A stretch of DNA of 64,000 nt from Pedobacter sp. Bi126 (GCF_918698245.1 NZ_CAKKMS010000001.1:620001-684000); one strand, 5' to 3'; positions 19,115-29,450 are shown, counted from the stretch's first letter. Translations and numbers: made by a program. Notes: generated by a model from the letters alone, not told the origin.

Positions 19115-20833
19115 TTACCATCCGTTGTTTTGTTTATATACCCCGCTACTAAAGTTAATCTGATTTAATGGAATTGGGAAATATTCATCCCTTCCTGCCG
19201 TAAACCGGGCATCTGCGAGATGGGCAACCCTTGATTTTTCGACTGTAAAATAAGCGTTCATAGTCTGCGCAGCAATCCCCCACCTCACCAAATCAAAAAA
19301 GTGATAACCTTCTGTGGCGAACTCAAGTCTTCTTTCAAATCTTAGGGCCTGCCTTGCAAAATCCTGGGTCCAGGTGCAATTTACCCCTGGTTGATAAAGC
19401 TGAACGTTATAGTTTGAAGTCGGGTTTCCAGCTGCATTTTTCAGTAGGTTACGACTTAGGTTTGCACGGTTTCTAACCTGATTGATCAGCGGAACAGCTT
19501 CCAATGGCCGCCCCAGCTCTATCAACACTTCTGCTTTCCAAAGCAGCACATCTGAGTAGCGGATGATCTGCCAGTTTTTCGAACTTCCGATAAATGGTGG
19601 AACTTTCTGAAAAGAAGCGTCATCTGGAAGTACTGCTTCTTTCATACTGGCAAACGCATCGTAAATAGCCGGTGCTCTTGACCAGGAGCGCTGGAATACA
19701 AATGTTGGCTTATATTTAAAAGGTGCACCTGGCTTGGCCACAGTATGATCAAGTCGTGGATCGAATGAACTGCTCTGAAAGTCGAGAGAAGCCGCCGCAT
19801 CTGTATTGTTGTAGGTGGAAAAAAGAGGCAATCCGTCGGTTCCTGTTTTAAAAGCATTGATCAGGTCATGGCTGGGCACATTAAAACCGCAGCATCCATA
19901 TTCCTGGTTCATCGGATAGTTAAGCGCATGCCCATAATCCAGCCTCCCCTTTGGTGTACCATCATCTTTTGAATACTGGATAGCAAAAACAGATTCCAGG
20001 CCGTTATCAGAAGCAGATAAAAAGTTGCTGGCATAATCCGTACTCAGGCTGAATTTGCCCGATGCGATGATCTCATCACATAATGTATTTATTTCGTTTA
20101 ATTTAGCAGCATCAATACCGCTCACCGCGTTATTTTCGCTTTGGGTATAGGCCTGGTACAATAGCACTTTGGCTAAATAAGCTTTCGCAGTATTTTTGTT
20201 TACCCTGCCCTTATCGTTCTGATCTGTCGGTAGCGCTGTAACGGCCGCTCTGAAATCATCTGCAATCTTCGTCCAAAGCGCATCATTACTCAAGGCCTTG
20301 TTGGAAATGGACGGATAGTCGGCCTTTGCCATATTCTCATCGATAAAGGGAACGTATTTGAAAAGAATCTTTAGCAGAAAATAAAAATGTCCTCTTAAAA
20401 AGCGAAGTTCTCCCTGGCGTTGAACCTTGTTTGGATAGTCTGTGGCAGGCATGGCATTAACTCTTCTCAACGCATCATTAGCTCGACCGACACCAACATA
20501 CAGTCTGAACCAAAGCTGGTCGATGAGTGCATTATCAGGTCTGTTAAGGGAAAATGTCTCAAACAAATGGAACTCTGAAAGGTCTCCAGGCCCATCCCCT
20601 CCTTTATAGGTGTCTCCTCCACGAACGCTTCCATACGGCCACATACTGGAATATGGAGAAGTATAGTGATCATTTCCAAGTGCAGAATAAGCTGCAATGA
20701 CCATTTTATCAATATTCTCCGGAGTATTCAGATCATCGCCGGAAACCACGCCCTGTGCTGGCTCATCAAGTGCTTTTTCGCATGAGAAGAATACGGTAGC
20801 GAAGAATGCCAGTGTATATATTAATTTTTTCAT
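19115..20833 (-). CDS. SusD-family lipoprotein of the fructan locus
   Basis: This 572-residue surface lipoprotein has C18 (TVFFSC-EKALDEP). It has SusD-type N-terminal helices (GELRFLRGHFYFLLKILF) and a RagB/SusD C-terminal domain (WKAEVLIELGRPLEAVPLINQVRNRA; FATEGYHFFDLVRWG; a final YFPIPLNQINFSSGVYKQN). It binds the incoming oligosaccharide over the SusC channel encoded 18 bases upstream. The GH32, fructokinase and sugar-porter genes in the same operon suggest fructan or fructo-oligosaccharide as ligand. Confidence 0.94.
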   Translation of the reverse strand: MKKLIYTLAFFATVFFSCEKALDEPAQGVVSGDDLNTPENIDKMVIAAYSALGNDHYTSPYSSMWPYGSVRGGDTYKGGDGPGDLSEFHLFETFSLNRPDNALIDQLWFRLYVGVGRANDALRRVNAMPATDYPNKVQRQGELRFLRGHFYFLLKILFKYVPFIDENMAKADYPSISNKALSNDALWTKIADDFRAAVTALPTDQNDKGRVNKNTAKAYLAKVLLYQAYTQSENNAVSGIDAAKLNEINTLCDEIIASGKFSLSTDYASNFLSASDNGLESVFAIQYSKDDGTPKGRLDYGHALNYPMNQEYGCCGFNVPSHDLINAFKTGTDGLPLFSTYNNTDAAASLDFQSSSFDPRLDHTVAKPGAPFKYKPTFVFQRSWSRAPAIYDAFASMKEAVLPDDASFQKVPPFIGSSKNWQIIRYSDVLLWKAEVLIELGRPLEAVPLINQVRNRANLSRNLLKNAAGNPTSNYNVQLYQPGVNCTWTQDFARQALRFERRLEFATEGYHFFDLVRWGIAAQTMNAYFTVEKSRVAHLADARFTAGRDEYFPIPLNQINFSSGVYKQNNGW

Positions 20834-20851
20834 CTTTTGATATATCTAATT

Positions 20852-23800
20852 TTACAATGTAATATTTACCCCAAGGGTACCAACAACTGGCACAGGAAAT
20901 CCATAATTGGGAATCTCAGGATCAGTACCGGTAAAAGATTTACTCTTTATGGTAAACAGGTTACTGCCCTGAACGAATATCCTGAAGTTCTGTATTTTCA
21001 TATTCAGTGCCTTTTTAAGGTTATAACCAACCTGCAGGTTGCGCAGCTTGAGGTAAGATCCGTTTTCAATAAAATAAGTAGAGAACCTTCCTTCATTATT
21101 GCGGTCTACAAGCGTGAGCGCTGGAATGGTAGAGCCTGGATTTGAAGGACTCCAGGCATCAAGCGTCCTGCTGCCCCAGTTCGTACCTGTCCAAAGCGAA
21201 GAAAAATCGGTATAGGTTTTAAAGTCGTTCACCACATCTACATTGATGGCCTGTAGGAAAAAACTCATATCGAAGTTTTTATAACTAAGGGAAACATTCA
21301 GTCCATAAGTGAACTTAGGACTATTGTCGCCTATAAAGTCGCGGTCCAGATCGTTAATCACTCCATCATTGTTTATATCCTTATATTTAATCCTACCCAA
21401 TCCTTTTCCAGGCTGACTGGCATAAGCATCCACTTCTGCCTGTGAAGTAAAGAGGCCATCTGCAACATATCCAAAGTAGGAGTTTATGGGCCTTCCGAGC
21501 ACGTTTTTGTCGGTGCCATTGCCGGGATAGGAAGCCAGTACATCTTTAGGCAGATAGGTCACCTTGTTCCTGTAGAGTGAAAAGTTACCCGTCAGGCTGA
21601 AGCTAAAATCATCACCAATCTTATCTTCATACGTAAGAATCGCATCAAGCCCTTTGTTCTGAAGCGAAGCCCCATTACTGTAGCTGTTCCCCCCATCTCC
21701 AAGCACCGCCAGGTAAGCGGGACTGATTAGGATATCTGAGGTTTTCTTAATAAAATAATCAACAGAACCGGTAAGCTTATTGTTCCATAAACCAAAGTCT
21801 AAACCAAAATTCGACTCTCTTAAAGACTCCCATTTCAGGTTGTCGTTACCCTGTTGGATAAGGGTAAAACCAGAGGGCAGCTGACCTGTACCTGCGCCTG
21901 TGATATCATATGCTGTACCTTTATCAAAATCCCATGTCGGGTCAATCCCGTAAATAGCAGCGTATAGCGAGCGCGTGGCATTGTTGGGGATTTCCTGGTT
22001 TCCAGACCGGCCCCAGCCGTACCTAAGCTTCAGATCAGAAAACAGACCCAGGTCCTTTATAAACTTTTCTTCACTCATTCTCCAACCAAGTGAGAAAGCT
22101 GGGAAAGTACCGTATCGGTTATCTTTACCAAAACGCGAAGAACCGTCTCTCCTCAAAGTTACAGAGGCGATATAACGATCGTTGTAACTGTAGTTGACCT
22201 TACCGAAATAAGACAACAGCTTGTTTCCTGCCCCACTTCCCCCGTTGAGGGTATTTGAGCTACCTGCATTAAGGTAGGCATAATCAATATTTTCTATCGC
22301 AAGCCCTTGTCTGCTTGCAGAAAATTCCTGACTGATGTTCTTTATGTATTCCTGTCCGGCGAGTATTTCCAGGTTATGTTTATCCTTGGTAACCTTATAG
22401 TTAAGGGTATTCTGCCAGATGATATTACCCTGATAGGTCTGTGAATTGCTCACCTGGTTTGCAGGATCTGCCAAAAAGCCCGAAACATATGATTTCTTTA
22501 ACAGGCGCTGATAGCTACCGTTATAGTCTACACCAAAATTTGTCCTGAAGTTCAATCGAGGAATGATCTGGTAATCTGCATATGCATTTCCGAAAAACCT
22601 GTAGAAATTGTAGGTGTTTTGCTTATTATCCTCTATTAACCTAACCGGGTTCTGCCTATCGGTCATTCCTGCTGCAGGGCCTCCCCAGCCTCCGCTTGTG
22701 GTATATACCGGTACAATGGGCTGCTGTACGAGCGAGGCAAAAAGGATATCGCTTGTCGGGATCTGGGCATTCTTAATGTAGCTTGCTGAAAAATTCTCCC
22801 CAATCTTTAACTTACCGTCCAGATAATTGTAATCAGAATTGAATCTTGCCGTATATTTCCGGCTTCTTGACTCTTTTACGATACCCTTATTATCATAATA
22901 ACCCACCGAAAAAAGACTGTTTCCCTTTTCACCGCCATTGGAAAGGGCTGCGTCATAGGACTGGATAATCGAATTTTGTGCAATCTCATCAAACCAGTAG
23001 GTATCTGCGGGCTTCATGGTCTTTGCCGCATCGATGTACTCCGGAAAGATCACACGGTTAAGCACCGGATTGTTAAAGTTATTGTTCCAGTCGTACTGAT
23101 AGATCTGGTTATTATTGGGGTTGGCTTTATCGTTTACCGCCGCCTGCCAATAGGCACGGCCTCTTTGCTCGGCATTAAGCGTTTTAAGTTTGGTGGCATA
23201 ATTCTGAATGGATGTAGAGGCATTGAAGTCGATCTTTGAATAGCCTTTTTTGGCTTTTTTTGTAGTGATGATGATTACCCCATTCGCTGCACGTGAGCCA
23301 TAAATAGTAGCCGAAGAGGCATCTTTAAGCACCTGAATAGATTCAATGTCGTTCTGGTTTAACTGTTCCAACCCGTTTTTGGTTGGCACGCCATCGATTA
23401 CATAAAGCGGGTCGTTATTGCCCAGGGTTCCAATACCGCGGATTCTTACTGTTGCCTGACCGGTTGGAGAACCGTCGGTGGTAATCAGTACCCCTGGTAC
23501 CCTTCCCTGAAGAGACTTTACAGCATTACCAGAAGGGATATCCCTGATCTTTGAAACATCAACCACATTGACTGCTCCGGTAATGTCTTTCTTGCGTTCC
23601 TTCTGATAACCTGTTACCACGACCTCGTTGAGCTTATTGATCGCGATGTCGAGTTTGACCTTAAGATTGGCTGATTCTGCGGTTATGGGAATGGTTAATG
23701 GTTCAGCTCCAATATAAATGAACCTAAGCGACTGACCGGCAGAAGCTTCAATTTTAAAACTACCATTAGCATCTGTGGTTACCGTTTTTTGGGTACCTAC

Positions 23801-23932
23801 GATCACTATGGTTACAGCCTCCAGAGGGATGGACTCATTGTCAGTGACAACGCCACTGATTACCCTGGTCTGGCCAAATGCCAGGCCCATTACCATACAG
23901 GCAAAAAGCCAGGTAAGGAAAATTTTTCTCAT
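20852..23932 (-). CDS. SusC-family TonB-dependent transporter of the fructan locus
   Basis: This 1,026-residue protein has a short signal peptide ending GLAFGQ, a carboxypeptidase-regulatory-like domain (about 22-105), a TonB plug (about 115-235, with IRGIGTLGNNDPLYVIDGVP and LKDASSATIYGSRAANGV) and an outer-membrane barrel to the C-terminal VNITL. Unlike the SusC at 11.7-15.0 kb it has no STN domain. This fits control by the divergent hybrid two-component regulator and not by a sigma/FecR pair. It moves captured fructan pieces into the periplasm. It lies 37 bases after the fructokinase gene. Confidence 0.94.
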   Translation of the reverse strand: MRKIFLTWLFACMVMGLAFGQTRVISGVVTDNESIPLEAVTIVIVGTQKTVTTDANGSFKIEASAGQSLRFIYIGAEPLTIPITAESANLKVKLDIAINKLNEVVVTGYQKERKKDITGAVNVVDVSKIRDIPSGNAVKSLQGRVPGVLITTDGSPTGQATVRIRGIGTLGNNDPLYVIDGVPTKNGLEQLNQNDIESIQVLKDASSATIYGSRAANGVIIITTKKAKKGYSKIDFNASTSIQNYATKLKTLNAEQRGRAYWQAAVNDKANPNNNQIYQYDWNNNFNNPVLNRVIFPEYIDAAKTMKPADTYWFDEIAQNSIIQSYDAALSNGGEKGNSLFSVGYYDNKGIVKESRSRKYTARFNSDYNYLDGKLKIGENFSASYIKNAQIPTSDILFASLVQQPIVPVYTTSGGWGGPAAGMTDRQNPVRLIEDNKQNTYNFYRFFGNAYADYQIIPRLNFRTNFGVDYNGSYQRLLKKSYVSGFLADPANQVSNSQTYQGNIIWQNTLNYKVTKDKHNLEILAGQEYIKNISQEFSASRQGLAIENIDYAYLNAGSSNTLNGGSGAGNKLLSYFGKVNYSYNDRYIASVTLRRDGSSRFGKDNRYGTFPAFSLGWRMSEEKFIKDLGLFSDLKLRYGWGRSGNQEIPNNATRSLYAAIYGIDPTWDFDKGTAYDITGAGTGQLPSGFTLIQQGNDNLKWESLRESNFGLDFGLWNNKLTGSVDYFIKKTSDILISPAYLAVLGDGGNSYSNGASLQNKGLDAILTYEDKIGDDFSFSLTGNFSLYRNKVTYLPKDVLASYPGNGTDKNVLGRPINSYFGYVADGLFTSQAEVDAYASQPGKGLGRIKYKDINNDGVINDLDRDFIGDNSPKFTYGLNVSLSYKNFDMSFFLQAINVDVVNDFKTYTDFSSLWTGTNWGSRTLDAWSPSNPGSTIPALTLVDRNNEGRFSTYFIENGSYLKLRNLQVGYNLKKALNMKIQNFRIFVQGSNLFTIKSKSFTGTDPEIPNYGFPVPVVGTLGVNITL

Positions 23933-23969
23933 AAAAATTCAGATTTGGTTAGTATTTATTAATGTTCAG

Positions 23970-24860
23970 TTAAAATATTTCGTCAATAAACTTTTTGTAT
24001 TCTTCAATCTCATATTCCGGACAGCCCCCCTTTTTGGTAGCGATAAAAGCACCCATTCCGATCGCATTTTTTATAATGGTTTTTGGTGCCAGCCCCAATT
24101 GATGATTGGCAATGAAGGCTGCCAGAAATGAATCTCCACTCCCGATGGTATCGTTAACCTTCACCTCAGATCCCCAGGCATGGAAGGATTGATCCATTTT
24201 ATAATAGGAAGCTCCAAATTCGCCTTTGGTTACGATTACCTCTGGAACACTGAAGCGTTCCTGTATAAAACGGACCTGCTCTCTCTCATTTATGAACCTT
24301 CCCCCGAAAAGAATCTGGGCCATGTGTAGCTCCGACTCGTTAAATTTTATGATATCTGCCCGTTCCATCAGATTTGCCAATAGGCTCTTATCAAAAAAAG
24401 GAGGGCGAAGATTGATGTCAAACACCTTTATCGCATCGCTTTCCAGGAATTTGAACAGCGTTTCTCTGGAAAGCGTATTTCTGGAGGCCAGGCTTCCGTA
24501 TACAAAATATGTGGATGATATCAGTGCGCTATCGATAATGGACTGATGATCTATAAAATCCCATGCCACGGGAAACACGATTTCATAAGAAACCTCATTT
24601 TTGCTGCCCACGCGGGCAATTACTTCACTGGTAGGATGGATCGTATCGCGTTGAAGGAGGCTTTTATTAATTTGCCAACCATCAAGCAAACGTTCCAGTT
24701 TCACTCCGTTTTCATCATCTCCGATTCTACTGATGATACTACTGGACAGGCCAAGCTTATTGAGGTGATAGGCAACATTTAGCGGTGCACCACCTGGCAT
24801 GCGCCCATCAGGCAGCACATCCCATAATATTTCGCCAAAGCATATAGCAGGTGTGATCAT
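23970..24860 (-). CDS. PfkB-family carbohydrate kinase (fructokinase)
   Basis: This 296-residue cytoplasmic sugar kinase has an N-terminal G-E-x-L-W-D start, a Gly-rich sugar-binding segment PGGAPLNVAYHL (22-33) and the C-terminal PfkB signature NDTIGSGDSFLAAF, in which D243 is the catalytic base. In a locus with GH32 and a sugar porter it most likely makes fructose 6-phosphate from fructose and ATP; the substrate is inferred from context. It is transcribed leftwards, 20 bases after the porter gene and 37 bases before susC. Confidence 0.93.
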   Translation of the reverse strand: MITPAICFGEILWDVLPDGRMPGGAPLNVAYHLNKLGLSSSIISRIGDDENGVKLERLLDGWQINKSLLQRDTIHPTSEVIARVGSKNEVSYEIVFPVAWDFIDHQSIIDSALISSTYFVYGSLASRNTLSRETLFKFLESDAIKVFDINLRPPFFDKSLLANLMERADIIKFNESELHMAQILFGGRFINEREQVRFIQERFSVPEVIVTKGEFGASYYKMDQSFHAWGSEVKVNDTIGSGDSFLAAFIANHQLGLAPKTIIKNAIGMGAFIATKKGGCPEYEIEEYKKFIDEIF

Positions 24861-24880
24861 ATTCTTGTCTTTCTTTTTAT

Positions 24881-26212
24881 TTAGTGCATTACAATTCCGG
24901 TCTCTATCTGCTCCAGAGATTTCCCCTTTGTCTCAGGCATCATCTTCCAAACGAACACCAGCTGCAATACCATCATGGCACAGAAAAAGAAAAATATGTT
25001 TGCACCTCCAAATGACTCTGCCAGATAGGGAAAGCAGAATGCAATCAGTGCTGCCATTACCCAATGGGTAGAACTTCCGAGTGTTTGCCCCTTTGCCCTG
25101 ACCTGATTTGGGAAAATCTCTGAAATGAATACCCAGATAACCGCCCCTTGCGAAAAAGCAAAAAAAGCAATAAAGAGCATTACATAAATCGGGATCTCAA
25201 ACCCGCCGGACGAACCGCTAAGAAATGCAACTGCTACAAGCCCAAGAGAAATAATCAATCCGAAAGAGCCGATCAGCATCAGTGTTTTTCTACCAACTTT
25301 ATCTATAATATTGATCGCAAGAAGCGTAAATATAAAATTGACCATTCCGATACCAACAGTTGATAAAAGTGAAGAATGCGCACCAAGCCCTGCCATTTCA
25401 AAAATTCTTGGTGCATAATAGATAATGGCATTTATGCCAGATACCTGATTGAAGAAAGCAAACAGCACGGCCAGGATTATAGGCTTGTTGTACTTTCCTG
25501 AAAAAAGTCCATCTGAAGATTTATCCCGCTGCATATCCTTTCCGGATTTCTGTATAGCGGCAAGCTCTTCATCACAGTTTAACGGATTTATAATGCGTAG
25601 GATTTCCAATGCTTTATCGTATGCACCACGCTTAAGTATAAGCCATCTTGGACTTTCAGGAATAAAGTAGATTAGCACAAGGAATATTATAGATGGAAAT
25701 GCCTGAACACCAAGCATCCATCTCCAGGATGCCTCTCCTCCCTGGCTTAGCAAATAGTTTGAAAGATAGGAGATCAATATTCCCAGTACAACATTGAACT
25801 GGAAAAGCCCAACAAGCCGGCCCCTTCTATGTGCCGGAGACACCTCTGAAATATAAATGGGTGCAGTAACGGAAGATATCCCCACACCTAAACCACCTAA
25901 AAAGCGGAATGCTAAAAAGATATACCAATTATCTGCCAGTGCGGTACCAAGTGAGGAAAGTAAGTATGCCGCAGCGACGAAATAAAGTGTATTTTTTCTT
26001 CCGAAATAATCAGAGGGGCGGGATCCTACCAGAGAGCCGATTACCGTACCGATAAGTGCAATAGATATGGTAAGTCCATGCGAAAATGCTGAGAGGTTCC
26101 AAAACTGTTGAATGGATTTTTCAGCACCTGATATAACGGCTGTATCGAATCCAAACAGAAAGCCGCCTAGGGCTACGACCATGGACCAAGCCAGGACGGA
26201 ATGTTTTTTCAT
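24881..26212 (-). CDS. MFS sugar porter (probable fructose importer)
   Basis: This 443-residue inner-membrane protein has about 12 membrane helices. Sugar-porter family marks are present: GFDTAVISG in helix 1, RFLGGLGVGISSVTAPIYISE before helix 5, a PESPRWL motif near the central loop, NAIIYYAPRIFE in helix 7 and PETKG at the end. It should bring a monosaccharide, probably fructose, from periplasm to cytoplasm with protons. It is the first gene of the leftward fructan operon and is divergent from the regulator gene, with a 250-base or larger shared promoter region. Confidence 0.93.
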   Translation of the reverse strand: MKKHSVLAWSMVVALGGFLFGFDTAVISGAEKSIQQFWNLSAFSHGLTISIALIGTVIGSLVGSRPSDYFGRKNTLYFVAAAYLLSSLGTALADNWYIFLAFRFLGGLGVGISSVTAPIYISEVSPAHRRGRLVGLFQFNVVLGILISYLSNYLLSQGGEASWRWMLGVQAFPSIIFLVLIYFIPESPRWLILKRGAYDKALEILRIINPLNCDEELAAIQKSGKDMQRDKSSDGLFSGKYNKPIILAVLFAFFNQVSGINAIIYYAPRIFEMAGLGAHSSLLSTVGIGMVNFIFTLLAINIIDKVGRKTLMLIGSFGLIISLGLVAVAFLSGSSGGFEIPIYVMLFIAFFAFSQGAVIWVFISEIFPNQVRAKGQTLGSSTHWVMAALIAFCFPYLAESFGGANIFFFFCAMMVLQLVFVWKMMPETKGKSLEQIETGIVMH

Positions 26213-26538
26213 AAGGGTTTATTTATTGGTTGAGGATTGCAAGTTGGTCAAAAACAGGAAGGGAGGATAACAAATCTGTTCCAAAAAAATACAATCTTGA
26301 CACATTACCTAAATAACTGATTAACAGATAATTAAAATTTATTATTTTTACCTGAGCCAATGAGGTTACACTTTTGAAACATCAATAGTAAGGTTTTGAT
26401 GCATCTGTACCTTTCATCCTCCCACTCGCAGCCGAGCGCCAATTCCTTAAAGTTTCAAATTTGATTATCTTTAGCATTATTTCTTACAAACAGGATCCTA
26501 ACCAGATACAACCGGTGCCAGGCACTGCCCTTATTAAA
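26213..26538. promoter_or_regulatory. Divergent promoter region of the fructan locus
   Basis: This AT-rich stretch separates the leftward porter-led operon from the rightward hybrid regulator, so it should contain the operon promoter and the regulator's AraC-type binding site. I could not assign a specific site. No other gene is present. Confidence 0.5.
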
Positions 26539-29322
26539 ATGATAGATATGACCGCAAGACTTCACTTCCTTCATAGGATACTTATACTGGTCACCCTAAC
26601 AGCTATTCTTTGTGGCTGTAGCGACAAGAAAAAGGAAGCAAAATACGTTATAGGCTTTTCACAATGCGTTGGCTCAGATCTGTGGCGGAAAACCATGCTG
26701 GAAGAGATGAAAATGGAGCTTTCGCTGCATCCTGGTGCTACATTGGTATATAGAGATGCAAACAACAGCAATAGCAAACAAATCTCACAAGTCGGGGAAC
26801 TATTAAAAATGAATATCGACCTGTTGATTATATCCCCTAACGAGGCCCGGCCGCTCACTCCAATCGTTGAACAGGCTTATAATAGTGGTATCCCTGTGGT
26901 TATTATCGATAGGAAAACATCATCTTCGGCTTATACTGCTTATGTTGGTGCAGACAATTATCAGATTGGCAAGATGGCCGGACAGTATGTATCCGGTCTG
27001 CTTAAAGGGAAAGGAAATATTCTGGAAATCATGGGACTTCCCGGCTCCTCTCCCACAATAGAGCGCCAGAGAGGATTTGCCGAAGGGCTCCAAAAATCTG
27101 CTAATATTAGGATTTCGAATCAGATCTATGGCGATTGGTTAAAATCGCACGCTATTGATGAACTGCTGAAAATGAAGGAGGCATTGCGTAGCACAGATCT
27201 AATTTTTGCGCACAATGACCAGATGGCTTCAGCAGCCAGGGAAGCGTTGGATAAACTCGGAATAAAAAAGAAGGTGACCATTATTGGAATAGATGCACTA
27301 CCTGGACAAGGAGGCGGCCTCCAGATGATTGATGGCAAAGTGATAGATGCCAGCATGCTTTATCCAACGGGAGGCAAAGAGGCGATTTCCACAGCATTCC
27401 GTATCCTTGGAAAAGAATCCATCCTCAAAGAAAATATCCTTCAGTCTGTGGTGATAGATTCGTCGAATGTTCAGCTCATGAAACTGCAGTGGAGCAAATT
27501 TAGCAGCCAGCAGAGAGATATCGAACGGCAGCAATCACTCTTGGCTGAACAACGTTCTTTGTTTGACAACCAACAGCTTACATTAAATATTACCGTGGTC
27601 ACCCTGGTGCTCTCTGTGGTTTTCGGGGGACTGGCTTTTTTCTCCCTACTTGAAAACAGGAAAATCAACAAAAACCTGGAGGCGAATAACCTGGAAATCC
27701 TTAACCAGCGTAATAAGCTTATTGAGATGTCTGAAAAGGCTAAAGAGGCGACGGAGGCCAAACTGAACTTCTTCACCAATATATCTCATGAATTCCGCAC
27801 CCCTCTTACCCTGATACTCTCTCCCCTGGAAGATCTGCTTAATAACGAAAAAATCAACGCCCTTGCAGGAAAAAACCTAAAACTGATCAATAAAAATGTT
27901 TTTCGCCTGCTGCGCCTGATCAACCAGCTCATTGAGTACAGGAAAATTGAGTATGGTAAGATGCGCATAAGATCGACATCGAACAATATTATAGATTTCA
28001 TTGCAGACATCATTGAGACCTTTCAGCTCGCTGCAAAAAAACAGAACATAGACCTCAGACTCTTCACTAAAGAATCGGATATAACAGTATGGTTTGACGT
28101 GAACATGTTCGACAAGGTAATCTTCAACCTGATATCTAACGCACTAAAATTTACGCCAGCCAATGGAACAGTTCACATTACAGTGAGTAAAGACGATGCT
28201 CATATCTCTATTAAAGTGGAAGACAATGGACCTGGAATGGATCGGGAAGAAATCCTCCATATATTTGAACATTTTTATCAGGCAGACTCGAATGCAAGAA
28301 AAGGGTCTGGATTGGGCCTTTCCCTTTCGAAGGAACTGATGAATCTTTTACATGGTGACCTAACCGTAGAAAGCCGGAAATGGCAGGGTACTATCTTTAC
28401 TGTTACCCTACCCCTTGGGTCAGCACACCTTCGGGAAGAAGAGAAGCACACCCAACAGGCTGAAAGAGAAGAGCTTTATGAAAATGCAAAAATCTATACG
28501 AGCGAACTAGAGCATCTCAAGAGAGAAAAGAACCATGATTTGTTGCGTGAACTAAAAGAACGGTCGGTATTGATAATAGAAGACAATGCAGACCTTCTGC
28601 ATTATCTGGCTGAGAAACTTGATGAGGAATACGAGGTATTTATTGCAAATACCGGAGAGAGCGGAATCACTTCTGCCTACGAGCAGGTGCCAGATCTGAT
28701 CATCTGCGATGTGGTATTGCCAGATCTTTCAGGGAAGAAAATTACAGAGAAGCTCAAATCCGACATTCGTACATCCCATATCCCCATCATCCTGCTCACC
28801 GCTCAGGGCAGTGTAGAACAGCAGATCAATGGCTTCGAAAGCATGGCAGATGCCTATATCGTTAAACCTTTCAATTATGAGTATTTACTGGCTACTGTAC
28901 GGAACCTGATGAAAAACAGACTCTTGCTAAAGTCTCATTACACAAGCGACATCAGTTCTGGAAACAGGCAACCTATTTCAAAAAGCCTGGATAAAAAATT
29001 TGTAAATGATTTTTCAGGTCTCGTAGAGCAGAACCTAAGCAATGAAAACTTCAGTGTAGAGGAGATTAGTAAAGCCCTGGGGGTTTCAAGGGTGCAGTTA
29101 TACAGAAAAGTAAAGGCCTTACTGGATTGCAGTGTAACCGACTATATCATAAACAGAAGGTTAAAAAAGGCAAAATTTTTATTGATCAATGAAAGGTACA
29201 CAATTGCAGAAATCACCTATATGGTCGGATTCTCCTCACCAAATTACTTTTCGACGGTATTTAAATCGAAATATGGCATGAGGCCAAGTGAGTTTAAGAG
29301 AAACCAATCCCCAACTCAATAG
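26539..29322 (+). CDS. Hybrid two-component system regulator with periplasmic sugar-binding sensor
   Basis: The frame opens at 26461. I prefer the ATG at 26539 (927 residues) because it directly precedes the signal/anchor segment (ILILVTLTAILCGC); the ATG at 26548 is equally possible. The periplasmic part (about 32-330) is a Peripla_BP_4-type sugar-binding domain (YVIGFSQCVGSDLWRKT; LIISPNEARPLTP; FAHNDQMASAAREAL). Then follow a membrane helix (about 350-370), a HisKA domain with H417 (SHEFRTPL), an ATPase domain (NLISNALKF, EDNGPGM, GSGLGLSL), a receiver with D724 (ICDVVLPD) and a C-terminal AraC DNA-binding domain. Family members in Bacteroides fructan loci bind fructose; that ligand is likely here too because GH32, fructokinase and porter genes are divergent. 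Confidence 0.95.
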   Translation: MIDMTARLHFLHRILILVTLTAILCGCSDKKKEAKYVIGFSQCVGSDLWRKTMLEEMKMELSLHPGATLVYRDANNSNSKQISQVGELLKMNIDLLIISPNEARPLTPIVEQAYNSGIPVVIIDRKTSSSAYTAYVGADNYQIGKMAGQYVSGLLKGKGNILEIMGLPGSSPTIERQRGFAEGLQKSANIRISNQIYGDWLKSHAIDELLKMKEALRSTDLIFAHNDQMASAAREALDKLGIKKKVTIIGIDALPGQGGGLQMIDGKVIDASMLYPTGGKEAISTAFRILGKESILKENILQSVVIDSSNVQLMKLQWSKFSSQQRDIERQQSLLAEQRSLFDNQQLTLNITVVTLVLSVVFGGLAFFSLLENRKINKNLEANNLEILNQRNKLIEMSEKAKEATEAKLNFFTNISHEFRTPLTLILSPLEDLLNNEKINALAGKNLKLINKNVFRLLRLINQLIEYRKIEYGKMRIRSTSNNIIDFIADIIETFQLAAKKQNIDLRLFTKESDITVWFDVNMFDKVIFNLISNALKFTPANGTVHITVSKDDAHISIKVEDNGPGMDREEILHIFEHFYQADSNARKGSGLGLSLSKELMNLLHGDLTVESRKWQGTIFTVTLPLGSAHLREEEKHTQQAEREELYENAKIYTSELEHLKREKNHDLLRELKERSVLIIEDNADLLHYLAEKLDEEYEVFIANTGESGITSAYEQVPDLIICDVVLPDLSGKKITEKLKSDIRTSHIPIILLTAQGSVEQQINGFESMADAYIVKPFNYEYLLATVRNLMKNRLLLKSHYTSDISSGNRQPISKSLDKKFVNDFSGLVEQNLSNENFSVEEISKALGVSRVQLYRKVKALLDCSVTDYIINRRLKKAKFLLINERYTIAEITYMVGFSSPNYFSTVFKSKYGMRPSEFKRNQSPTQ

Positions 29323-29330
29323 CCAAACTA

Positions 29331-29450
29331 GAAAAACGGGTTCGATTTCACCTTCAGACTTAGCGCCTGTTTAAATTTTATTATAAATTACTAGTATGTC
29401 AGTCTGTCCAAAGGACTCCTGTGGAGAGCGTAGTCGAAGACCCGTTTTTC
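29331..29450. repeat. Intergenic inverted-repeat element, family 2
   Basis: Perfect 11-bp arms GAAAAACGGGT (29331-29341) and ACCCGTTTTTC (29440-29450) enclose about 100 bases. The right half carries CCAAAGGACTCCT (29408-29420), shared in reverse with 17490-17502, and GAGCGTAGTCGAAGA (29426-29440). It starts 9 bases after the regulator stop codon and could also act as a transcription end for it. The rest of the gap to 29525 shows nothing. Confidence 0.65.
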
